A stretch of 64,000 nt of DNA from UBA8514 sp034933685 (lineage in GTDB: Bacteria; Bacillota; Clostridia; Lachnospirales; Anaerotignaceae). Every line of letters starts with the position of its first letter. Positions within the stretch are counted from its first letter, which is position 1. Made by a program: the position numbers and the translations under genes. The notes beneath the pieces are model-generated. The model ran no database searches, was not told the origin of the DNA, and was given only the letters and a program-made list of their open reading frames with translations. Where the stretch lies: the NCBI GenBank assembly GCA_034933685.1, contig JAYFNB010000001.1, forward strand, positions 52,158-116,157, given 5' to 3'. Shown here piece by piece: positions 9,410 to 17,400 of the stretch.

Positions 9410-10636
9410 GTGGGCAGTATATTCAGCACTCTAATTTCTTCATTTAGAGCAAAATTCACATCACTGTGGACAAAGATAAGGCTGGTTTTTAGCCCAACTT
9501 ATTGGCGTACAAAAGGAATAACAAAACTGAGGCAGTTTTTCTCGGGCCTTTTTGATGTTAAGCCAAGAGACAAAAAGGATTATTATTCAGTTGGTGTATG
9601 GTTAATAAGCAAGAGGTTGGCTTTTGCACTAGTTGTAGCGTTGGCGGTGGGTGGAATATATATTCTTTATATAATGTCTCCTTCTTTTGGATTTACAAAA
9701 GGCGCAGAAGTAGCAATTTCTACTTACAATTACAACTCAATTCCGCTTAAATTTAAAAGTGATGTTGTAAAAATTAGAGCAAAAGGTAAATATATTGCTT
9801 ATGTTGGAAATGTGGATAAGGGTGAGGCTGTTGGTAGTGGAAAGCTTTTCAATAAGGAAAATAAGCTAGTGTATGAGGGTGAATTTGGCAACAGCATGTT
9901 TAATGGGCAAGGCAAACTTTATTATCCCGATGGGTTGGTTTGCTATGACGGGACATTTGTTGACAATATCTATAGTGGAATGGGGAATCTGTATAGAAAA
10001 AATGGGTCTTTAGAGTATGTCGGTGGGTTTTCAAACGGGAAAAAATTTGGCACAGGAGAGTTGTATGATAGCAGCGGCAACAAAGTTTTTTCGGGCAACT
10101 TTCAGGAAGACCAGATTTTGTATAACGAATTTCTTGGAAAAACAACATCTCAAGCGGCTAAAATGTATACAGGTGTTACGGGTATTTATAAAAAAGCAAA
10201 AGAATACTGCGTTACTATGAAGGATATAGGCGCAGTGTATAAGGCTAAAGATGGCTCAAACGCCTTAGATAGTGAATGGACAATCAATGACATTTATGTA
10301 ACTGACTCATCTCTTGTTTTAGGCAACGGTTTAATCTCCACAATAAATGATTTAACAGCTTATTTTGGAGAACCGGTTTATTCGGGAAGTACATGGGTAA
10401 CCCTGCCTGAGGCAGTTGCCATTAATATGGATTTAAATGGGAAAAATAATGATGGCATTGCCAGTGTTAAAATAGTTTCAACGGAAACCTTTGACAATGT
10501 ATTTGATGTTGAAAGTTATAATGAAAACTATGAACTTTATATCTATGTGTACAAAATGGATGGATTGCTTTACACCTTCTATTCCGAAAATGTAGGCGAC
10601 AACATATTTATTATGTACTCAATAGGGTTAGAGTAA
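9410..10636 (+). CDS. Membrane-anchored MORN-repeat protein
   Basis: The protein has about 408 residues. A basic, Trp- and Phe-rich cytoplasmic stretch of about 75 residues is followed by one membrane helix (LAFALVVALAVGGIYILYI) and an outer part with at least three MORN-type repeats (YEGEFGNSMFNGQGKLYYPDG, then YDGTF and YVGGF units), ending in a beta-rich domain of about 150 residues. MORN repeats form an elongated beta sheet that can bind membranes or partners. GTG 9401 overlaps the ribosome binding region, so GTG 9410 is the likelier start. It is the third consecutive membrane protein in the operon and may form an envelope platform with the others. Confidence 0.72.
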   Translation: MGSIFSTLISSFRAKFTSLWTKIRLVFSPTYWRTKGITKLRQFFSGLFDVKPRDKKDYYSVGVWLISKRLAFALVVALAVGGIYILYIMSPSFGFTKGAEVAISTYNYNSIPLKFKSDVVKIRAKGKYIAYVGNVDKGEAVGSGKLFNKENKLVYEGEFGNSMFNGQGKLYYPDGLVCYDGTFVDNIYSGMGNLYRKNGSLEYVGGFSNGKKFGTGELYDSSGNKVFSGNFQEDQILYNEFLGKTTSQAAKMYTGVTGIYKKAKEYCVTMKDIGAVYKAKDGSNALDSEWTINDIYVTDSSLVLGNGLISTINDLTAYFGEPVYSGSTWVTLPEAVAINMDLNGKNNDGIASVKIVSTETFDNVFDVESYNENYELYIYVYKMDGLLYTFYSENVGDNIFIMYSIGLE

Positions 10637-10659
10637 AAATTGGGAAAGGGAGTGGCAAA

Positions 10660-12699
10660 TTGAAAATAAAAAAATTTCTATGTTTATTACTGTGTATTGC
10701 ACAAACTAGTATATTTTTGCAAACCAATACAGTTGATGCTTTTGCCGCTTCCAAAAAACAATTTTTTTTAGTACAAGCACAAGGACTGGCACTGGCCAAT
10801 AGTTCTGATATTAAAAAACAGTACAATAAAATATTATTGAAAAAGATGAAATATGCCGAGGCCGTGAAAGGGATAAATGCCAAGGTAAAAAATTTAAGGA
10901 GCTTTCGTTGGAGCCCGTTGCTTAGTTTTAAATTTCCACAACAGCTAAAACTAACTCAGGAATACGATATGAATATAAAACCACTTGTGCTTCAAGCAGA
11001 AATAACGACACTGCAGCATGGCCTTGATGATTTAAGATATAAGGTACTAGACGATGTAAATAAGGCATTTACAGAAACTTTTATTCTTCAGGAAAAGACG
11101 GAATTCACAGAAGAAAAGCTGATTTTAGCACAAGATGAGTTGAATAAAAACAAAGCAAAACTTATTACAGGTCAAGCAACACAAAATGATGTAGACACCA
11201 ATGAAAAATCAGTAAAAAAACTTACATCTGATTTAGCTTTACAAAAACGTAGTTTTCAAACTGCAAAAAGCAAGCTTAAGGATTTAACTAAATTCGATAT
11301 CACTTCAGGGTATCGATTTAGAAATTCTTTGGTAGATGCTGATATTCCAAGAGACTATCTTGAGAAAATTACAAACTACACGCTGGCTGGTGACCAAAGC
11401 TTTTATGAGGCAAAAATGGCAGAGGCTACAGCACTTTTGAACTTAAATTCCTATGAAGCCCTAATGAGAAATCAATATGGCAGCAGTATGAACTCAATTA
11501 ATATATTTATAAATCAAGCGAGACAAGGTATTGAAGTTGATAATAATGCTTTTAAGCTTACATATGATGAAATGCTTAAAAGTTTGGATAGACCTTGGGA
11601 TGGAAAATATAGAATTCTATTTTTTTCATTTCCTAAAGAATGGTTTAAAGGTGAAATTAGCGGCACGCGATACATTGAAGATGAAATGTATGCAGTTTAT
11701 ACCGCTTGCATGGAATACAGCACTGCAAGAAAAGATAGGGAAAGCTTGGAAAAGAGTTTAAGGAATGAAGTGGCTTCAAGTTTCGAGTCTTTGGTGACTG
11801 CTAGAAATACGTATATTTCTTTAAAAGAGACATTAGATTCTACCAGAAAAGAGTTGGACAAATTAGTAGAGTTAAACCATATAGGCAAGGTTGAGTATCT
11901 TGAGGTACAAGACAAACTGGAATTTTATCAAGACCTTCAGTTAGAATTGCTGGATGCCCTTGCAACATATGATGGACTTCTTTATGACTTTGATAGACTT
12001 ACATGTGGAGCAATTACAAAGTTTATGAAAGGCAAAAGTTTAGATTTGGATACCGGAAAAGGCGGCGACAGTTTTGTTATAGAGGAGCTTACAGAAAAAC
12101 CATATTATTATATTTATTCACAAATTAGTGATATGCTTTTTGTATTTGGATTGACTATACCTGAAGGATACGAACCCGAAATTACAGACTATGAGATATG
12201 GTATGAAGGAACACAAATTGGCTTAAAAACACCAATTGATGAAACCATACGCCATCTTACTTTGGATTACGGAGAAACTTCAAAGTTAACTGTTCGCCTG
12301 TATAATGGAGATGAATTTGTAGATGAATGCGAAGTGGAAACAACAGTACCACGAGATGTTTTGAAGTTGAAAGGTACAGTTCCAAAGGAAGCTGAAAAAC
12401 CAAAAAAACTAGGTTCTTACAATATCAAAACCATTGCCTATGATAGATTTAATACTTCTGTACTCTCATTAGAAGTAGAAGCAGGGTTAGGTATAAAATA
12501 CTACAACATAGAATCTTCTGACGGCAAAAAAATCTTTACTGAAAAGCTTATGCCTGTAACAGAGAGTTTTAACTACCTTACAATTTTAGTTGCAAGCTTA
12601 GATACGGTAAGCATTAAGTTTTATGACAAAGGAAAAGAGGAAATTTACGAAGGAAAGTTTGATACTTCCACCCAGACCATAGTGGAAGCAAGCCAATAG
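10660..12699 (+). CDS. Exported TolC-like (OEP fold) coiled-coil protein
   Basis: The protein has 679 residues. A cleavable signal peptide is clear (MKIKKFLCLLLC..., processing near AFAASKK). The mature part is mostly long helices in two similar halves, with the patterns LITGQATQNDVDTNE and LNHIGKVEYLEVQDKLEFYQ that resemble the two structural repeats of TolC-type outer-membrane efflux proteins. A beta-rich end of about 200 residues follows. It starts with TTG nine bases after GGGAAAGGGAG. Spore-forming Clostridia mostly lack an outer membrane, so a normal TolC channel role is doubtful; a periplasm- or wall-spanning conduit or stalk for the injection system is an inference. Confidence 0.6.
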   Translation: MKIKKFLCLLLCIAQTSIFLQTNTVDAFAASKKQFFLVQAQGLALANSSDIKKQYNKILLKKMKYAEAVKGINAKVKNLRSFRWSPLLSFKFPQQLKLTQEYDMNIKPLVLQAEITTLQHGLDDLRYKVLDDVNKAFTETFILQEKTEFTEEKLILAQDELNKNKAKLITGQATQNDVDTNEKSVKKLTSDLALQKRSFQTAKSKLKDLTKFDITSGYRFRNSLVDADIPRDYLEKITNYTLAGDQSFYEAKMAEATALLNLNSYEALMRNQYGSSMNSINIFINQARQGIEVDNNAFKLTYDEMLKSLDRPWDGKYRILFFSFPKEWFKGEISGTRYIEDEMYAVYTACMEYSTARKDRESLEKSLRNEVASSFESLVTARNTYISLKETLDSTRKELDKLVELNHIGKVEYLEVQDKLEFYQDLQLELLDALATYDGLLYDFDRLTCGAITKFMKGKSLDLDTGKGGDSFVIEELTEKPYYYIYSQISDMLFVFGLTIPEGYEPEITDYEIWYEGTQIGLKTPIDETIRHLTLDYGETSKLTVRLYNGDEFVDECEVETTVPRDVLKLKGTVPKEAEKPKKLGSYNIKTIAYDRFNTSVLSLEVEAGLGIKYYNIESSDGKKIFTEKLMPVTESFNYLTILVASLDTVSIKFYDKGKEEIYEGKFDTSTQTIVEASQ

Positions 12700-12714
12700 G
12701 AAGGAGAGAAAAAT

Positions 12715-15483
12715 ATGAAAAAGAAAATATGGATAGTAATGCTTTTTCTGCTTGCACTAGCGCTCTCTTTCAGCGTGGCGGTTTCAGCATTCTGGAACAG
12801 TGACGAAGCGGTAAATATTAAAGCTAGTGATATAGAAAATTCTACCCTTGCAATAGGTACTCACTTAATCTATCTTGGCTCTATGACGGACCAGATTTAT
12901 GAAATTGCACTGGATTCTGCCCAAGAATCTGAGCAGACAAACATTTACTATAAATCTGAATTGGCCGATGGAACTTGGTTTGATATTACCACAGCCTCTA
13001 GCTTAGCGGATATTACAACTGCTGGTACACCTGTTGATGATAAAATTATTGAGGAGCTTTATTTTACTCATCACACTAAATCCGATGGTATTACATATGA
13101 TTTGCGCACAGGGAAAGCAGTAAATCTGTATGACATTAAACCACCATACGATTTGGAGACATTAGAAGAACTTATGCCTTTGAAGAATCATTATGATTTA
13201 ACAAAGGGTACACAGGCAGACAGCAAAATAGGAAAGAAAAAGATAGAGCAAATGGAACAGATTTTTGCAACAGAAGTTGAAAACGAGTATACAGCTCAAC
13301 TGGACGAAACCCTAAGTGCATTAAAAGTGTACTACGATATTCTTGCTAATAATGGAGGCGGGGCAGCAGAAATGGCGGCTGTGCAAAAAGTTATGGATGC
13401 TGTGGATGAAACAAGGCGAGCCGTGGTATTTAAAACTTTGGAAGATACATTGAACACTTTTGCTCAAACCTTACAAAGTGTTGAAGACAAACAAGATGAA
13501 GAGGGTAATGTGGAATCTGGCAGTGGTTCGGATACAAACTTTCAAGCGGCTGTAAGTGAAAGCTTAAATAATGTGTCCACCTCTTTAATTGAAAGCATGG
13601 GTAAAATGCTTGACGAAGGAACAACCATTACGTCTGCAACGGAATACAGTTTTGCAAAAAAACTTTGCGATGACGCAGTGGCAAAAAATCACAGTGCTTG
13701 TGATGAGGATGTTGCAATGCTTATGGCACTGGATAATATTTTGAACGCTGTAGTAGGCAATAAAGAGGTAGAGCTGGATTTGCTTGAAAACACTTTGCTT
13801 AACAAGGCACAAAACAAGTATTTACAGATGCTTGGCACTGGGGAAAACCAAGAATATAAAAATGCCAAGGCTGAAAACACGGCAGGTGTGTTGCTACAAT
13901 CTATAGCTGATGCAAATGCAAGCCAGATTAATGTTTTTAGAAGTGAATATGAATTTTTTATTGAGGCTAAAGCTTTACGTGTAACTAATGCTGATGCACA
14001 AACTTATATTGATAAATTACTTGGTGAAGCAACAGGTTATTATGACAAGGTTAAAGAAGATGCTTTTCAGGCTGGGGCTAATACTACAGTGGACAAGCAT
14101 ATTGAATTTTTATCCACGAAAAAACGCAAACTGGTTCAAGCTGCAGGTGGAAACGAGCTAGACAAGCTATTGGTACAGAAAGAAAAGTTACAGTCTGAAA
14201 TGATGGCTGCGTTAGATAAAAATGATTTGCAAGGTGCAAAGATAGTTGAAAATAAAATATCAGATATTGATAAGAAAATAGCTGAAATTACAACAGCACA
14301 AGTCAATGAGGTTTCTGATTTACTATCTGAATTAAAAGATTTAGAAAAGCAGTTAGAAGAACTTCAAACAAAAAATGGAGCAAATGGATTTGGAACAGAT
14401 GGAACAGGTGCAGGAGAAACTGGAACAAGTGGCTATGGGTCAGATGGAACTGGAACAGATGGTGCTGGAACAAACGGCAATGGAACAGATGGAAACGAAA
14501 AATCTAAAGAAGAAAAAACTTTAGAAAGTAAAATTGCTTTAGCTAAGGCAAAGCTTGTTGTAGCACAAGCCGGAATGTCTGATGGTACGGTTGGAAAAAT
14601 TGTTTCAGATATTAAAAAAGACTGTCTTGATATCATCGGTGACAGCAATTCATCAAAGGAAGATTTTGATAAGCTTTCTGAAAATTGTACAACCTTAGGA
14701 GAAATGTTAAACCAAAATTACCAAGTGGTTTTTCCCGCTATAAAAGAGATTTATGGTGAAATGGTTTCTGAAAGGGATTTAAATGACAAAACTTCATTTG
14801 ATGATGCAATTGGAATTTTAGAGGAATACATATTAAACAATAGTTCCGCTTACGCAGCGGCTATAAGTGACGACAAAACAAAAGAAGAACTTCAAGCGTT
14901 GATTGATGCATTTTTTGAAGGAAAAGGAGATAGTTTGCTGGATGCAAGCTCAGTAAGTTCCCTTCAAAATACCAATGATGATATAACAGGTTTAACTGAC
15001 GATGAAAAACAAGCTGTTACGTTACTTGCATTGGCATTGTATGAAGATGAAACAAATAGTGAAGATGCAAAAAATATGATGGCAGTTGAAGCACAAAAGG
15101 GTATGAATATGGGCAACAGCATGGTATTTAGCAGTTTAACCGATGAAATTGGCAACTATGTTCCTATTACTGCCATTGGAAAGTACACAGGAATGAGGTA
15201 CTTATGGATTAAAAACCTAGACCAGGCGACTTTGGCAAAAGGTGCTTCCTACTACGCTTTTAAGTCCTATTCAGACATAGTTACAGTTGGGAAGAACAAA
15301 CCAGTTAAGGAGACTATGACAAGGTCAGCTAAAAAACTTGGTGAATTATATATACCAAGTGATTATGCTTACGAAAAATTTGGTGTCGAGGCAAAGGAAT
15401 TGAATGGGAGTTCTTATAGTGTGCTTTCCACAGATAAACTGCAAGGGTTTTCTGAAGAATTATTTGCCTTGTTTTTAAGCTGA
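12715..15483 (+). CDS. Large exported helical protein of unknown function
   Basis: The protein has 922 residues. It starts with a signal peptide (cleavage likely after AVSA near residue 26), then is mainly helical and Glu, Lys, Ala rich with coiled-coil stretches. A low-complexity linker of Gly, Thr, Asp and Asn (GTDGTG-type units, coded by about 14374-14500) separates the main body from the C-terminal part. The last 130 residues turn more beta-like and contain YIPSDYAYEKFG. It is 15 bases after the TolC-like gene and is probably made with it. I do not recognise the family. It may be a cell-wall-level structural partner of the TolC-like protein. Confidence 0.6.
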   Translation: MKKKIWIVMLFLLALALSFSVAVSAFWNSDEAVNIKASDIENSTLAIGTHLIYLGSMTDQIYEIALDSAQESEQTNIYYKSELADGTWFDITTASSLADITTAGTPVDDKIIEELYFTHHTKSDGITYDLRTGKAVNLYDIKPPYDLETLEELMPLKNHYDLTKGTQADSKIGKKKIEQMEQIFATEVENEYTAQLDETLSALKVYYDILANNGGGAAEMAAVQKVMDAVDETRRAVVFKTLEDTLNTFAQTLQSVEDKQDEEGNVESGSGSDTNFQAAVSESLNNVSTSLIESMGKMLDEGTTITSATEYSFAKKLCDDAVAKNHSACDEDVAMLMALDNILNAVVGNKEVELDLLENTLLNKAQNKYLQMLGTGENQEYKNAKAENTAGVLLQSIADANASQINVFRSEYEFFIEAKALRVTNADAQTYIDKLLGEATGYYDKVKEDAFQAGANTTVDKHIEFLSTKKRKLVQAAGGNELDKLLVQKEKLQSEMMAALDKNDLQGAKIVENKISDIDKKIAEITTAQVNEVSDLLSELKDLEKQLEELQTKNGANGFGTDGTGAGETGTSGYGSDGTGTDGAGTNGNGTDGNEKSKEEKTLESKIALAKAKLVVAQAGMSDGTVGKIVSDIKKDCLDIIGDSNSSKEDFDKLSENCTTLGEMLNQNYQVVFPAIKEIYGEMVSERDLNDKTSFDDAIGILEEYILNNSSAYAAAISDDKTKEELQALIDAFFEGKGDSLLDASSVSSLQNTNDDITGLTDDEKQAVTLLALALYEDETNSEDAKNMMAVEAQKGMNMGNSMVFSSLTDEIGNYVPITAIGKYTGMRYLWIKNLDQATLAKGASYYAFKSYSDIVTVGKNKPVKETMTRSAKKLGELYIPSDYAYEKFGVEAKELNGSSYSVLSTDKLQGFSEELFALFLS

Positions 15484-15540
15484 TTTTCACATTATAAGCT
15501 AAATAGATTATAAGTATGATTTTAAGTAAGGAGAGTTGTA

Positions 15541-16137
15541 ATGGCTGATTATCCCATTATATCCGACGTAAGTGCATATATTGTACGCATGCTTCGGGAA
15601 AAAATGTGCCCAGAACCTATACCATCACCAAATAATATAGAGGTTTCATCACCTGCGGAGCAGGATGTGGATTATATTCTTGGTCTTTACCTTTACGACA
15701 TTCGAGAAGAAGGCGAAATTTCTATGCCCTCTATGATAGGTACAGGTAAAACAAGGCTGCAAAAGCCGCCGAGACCTTACAGTTTGTATTACATGATTTT
15801 TATTAACGGTTCATCCCAAATGGGTCTTAAAGCACATGACATACAGAAGATTATTGGACGTGCGGCGCAAATTGTTAATGACAGTAATATGGTGTATCCA
15901 AGGACGTTGCAAACGTGGTTAGAAAATGATGAGTCACCAATTATTTTCTCTCCTGCAAAAATTAGTTTAGATGAAAAGGTAAGGGTTTGGTCTGCAATAA
16001 ATAAGCCATATCAAGTAAGCCTTTTTTATAAAGCGTCACCAGTGTTTTTATCCAGCGAAGTTATTGTAGATTCTCCAAGAGTTACAGATGCATCTTTTTC
16101 CTTGCAAGTTACAGGAGAAGAGCAAGAGGAGGAGTAA
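15541..16137 (+). CDS. DUF4255 protein, CIS sheath/tube terminator (Pvc16/Afp16-like)
   Basis: The protein has 198 residues. The opening (ISDVSAYIVRMLREK), the middle (VDYILGLYLYDIREE) and RPYSLYYMIFINGSSQ are typical of DUF4255 proteins that sit in almost every extracellular CIS locus. In the Afp system this protein caps the tube and sheath end and sets the particle length. It begins the core structural block, 57 bases after the exported protein gene, with AAGGAGAG before its ATG. Confidence 0.85.
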   Translation: MADYPIISDVSAYIVRMLREKMCPEPIPSPNNIEVSSPAEQDVDYILGLYLYDIREEGEISMPSMIGTGKTRLQKPPRPYSLYYMIFINGSSQMGLKAHDIQKIIGRAAQIVNDSNMVYPRTLQTWLENDESPIIFSPAKISLDEKVRVWSAINKPYQVSLFYKASPVFLSSEVIVDSPRVTDASFSLQVTGEEQEEE

Positions 16138-16140
16138 AGC

Positions 16141-16902
16141 ATGAAGAACAGTGTTGTTGCTCACCATAAATTAGATTTGCTACTTTCCTTAATAAATACC
16201 ACTACTGGTGTAGAAATAACAGATAGTGATTTATACATAGAAAGAAACGGTGAAAAGTTGAATTTTATGAGTAAGGGTGATGGAAACCTTGTTTTTATAA
16301 ATATAGGAAGAAAAAATTTCATTCTGAAAGTAAAGGTTAAGGGTTTTTATGAAAAGACTGTACCTGTAGTATATGAGGAGCTAGACTCAAATTTACCTGT
16401 TTTAGAAGTACATATGATTCCAAATGATTACTATGAAATAAGTAAACCCTGCCACACTTTTGCAGGAATTGGAAGCGGTCTTATTTCAATAGACGCAGTA
16501 AAGATGAGTTATGGTTCCTGCCAAACTAAAGGATATGATGAGCGAAAACGAGTTATAAATATTTTTAATCCTCATCGTATTGAAATGAAAAATGTTTTCT
16601 ATGCTATCGTAAACCTTGAAAAAGGAGAATACGAGGTGTTTGAAATAGTGAAACGTGTTTCAGATGAAGCTTTGGAAATTAAGAATAAGCTGCAAAAAGA
16701 ATTTTCCAATTACTATCCAATTTCTAAAATTGTGTTTGGTGAGGTTTCTGAAGATGGAAATTTTCTTCTAAAAGTGGCTAAAGATGCAGGAAATGTAAAG
16801 TGGATAGTACGCTTTACATTTAAGGAAGAAGAAATTTATAAGGTGGTAGATTTTAATAGGCCTGAAACAATGGAGTTTGTGAAGGGAGGGGATTGGGTAT
16901 GA
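16141..16902 (+). CDS. CIS-locus protein of unknown function with an Ig-like N-terminal part
   Basis: The protein has 253 residues and no signal peptide or membrane segment. The first 95 residues look like a carboxypeptidase-regulatory or Ig-like beta domain (GDGNLVFINIGRKNFILKVK, GFYEKTV). The rest is alternating beta and helix with no motif I recognise. It starts three bases after the DUF4255 gene, and its stop TGA overlaps an ATG that opens a frame of only 10 codons running into the ribosome binding site of the PAAR-like gene. A minor structural or tip-associated role fits its place between terminator and tip. Confidence 0.6.
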   Translation: MKNSVVAHHKLDLLLSLINTTTGVEITDSDLYIERNGEKLNFMSKGDGNLVFINIGRKNFILKVKVKGFYEKTVPVVYEELDSNLPVLEVHMIPNDYYEISKPCHTFAGIGSGLISIDAVKMSYGSCQTKGYDERKRVINIFNPHRIEMKNVFYAIVNLEKGEYEVFEIVKRVSDEALEIKNKLQKEFSNYYPISKIVFGEVSEDGNFLLKVAKDAGNVKWIVRFTFKEEEIYKVVDFNRPETMEFVKGGDWV

Positions 16903-16933
16903 GAGATTTGGTTGTGAAAGGAGGCGATTAGCA

Positions 16934-17317
16934 GTGGGATTACCAGTTGTGACAGGGGCTTCAATACTTTGCACAATGGGGCTTGCACCGGGACAACTTA
17001 CTGTAACTTCCCAATTTAAGGTAATGATTGGTGGTGCAATGGCGGCAACAATTCAAGATGTATCTCCGCTAATAAATGTTGGAACTTGTGGAATGTGTAC
17101 CTCTTTAGCAAACCCAGCAGTGGCCTCGGCAACAGCAGCAGCATTAGGTGTTCTTACACCAATGCCTTGTATACCATCGCCTGCAGGAACATGGCTTTGT
17201 TTTAACACACCGCTAATAGGTGGAATTCCAAGCCTTGCAAATGATGGCAAGTTAATGTGTGCCTATGGAGGCTCAATAAGCATTTTGTCTCCTGGTCAAA
17301 TGAAAGTCTTATATTAG
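16934..17317 (+). CDS. PAAR-like tip protein, DUF4280 family
   Basis: The protein has 127 residues and matches the DUF4280 PAAR-like pattern: VTGASILCTMGLAPG, a GG.MAATI.D turn, NVGTCGMC, LGVLTPMPCIPSPAG, an IGG.P.L segment and a final CAYGG...I.SPGQ. Such proteins cap the spike of contractile machines and help pierce the target; the Cys-rich loops are typical of the family. It starts with GTG eight bases after AAAGGAGG. Its presence apart from the spike gene at 26799 is common in extracellular CIS loci. Confidence 0.88.
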   Translation: MGLPVVTGASILCTMGLAPGQLTVTSQFKVMIGGAMAATIQDVSPLINVGTCGMCTSLANPAVASATAAALGVLTPMPCIPSPAGTWLCFNTPLIGGIPSLANDGKLMCAYGGSISILSPGQMKVLY

Positions 17318-17348
17318 TTTTTACAAAATTATTATATAAATTGAGGAT

Positions 17349-17400
17349 TGAAAGGAGGGAGGTTTTAAGTAACAACTTTACTTGAAACCAAAATTTTATG
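17349..17400 (+). promoter_or_regulatory. Distant ribosome binding site plus hairpin before the sheath gene
   Basis: The strong AAAGGAGGGAGG (17351-17362) lies 35 bases before the sheath ATG (17398), and an in-frame TGA at 17383 excludes an earlier start. Between them, AAGTAA (17367-17372) and TTACTT (17378-17383) can pair over a 5-base loop. Folding would bring the site to about 18 bases from the ATG, so start access for the most abundant CIS subunit may depend on this fold. Confidence 0.45.

Noticed and set aside
15481..15540. A terminator separating the exported-protein genes from the CIS core
   Set aside because: No stem with a T run is visible, so the membrane and exported genes and the core genes may share a transcript.
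16899..16931. A 10-codon open frame between the Ig-like protein and PAAR-like genes
   Set aside because: It starts at an ATGA overlap but is too short, and most of it is the ribosome binding site of the next gene.
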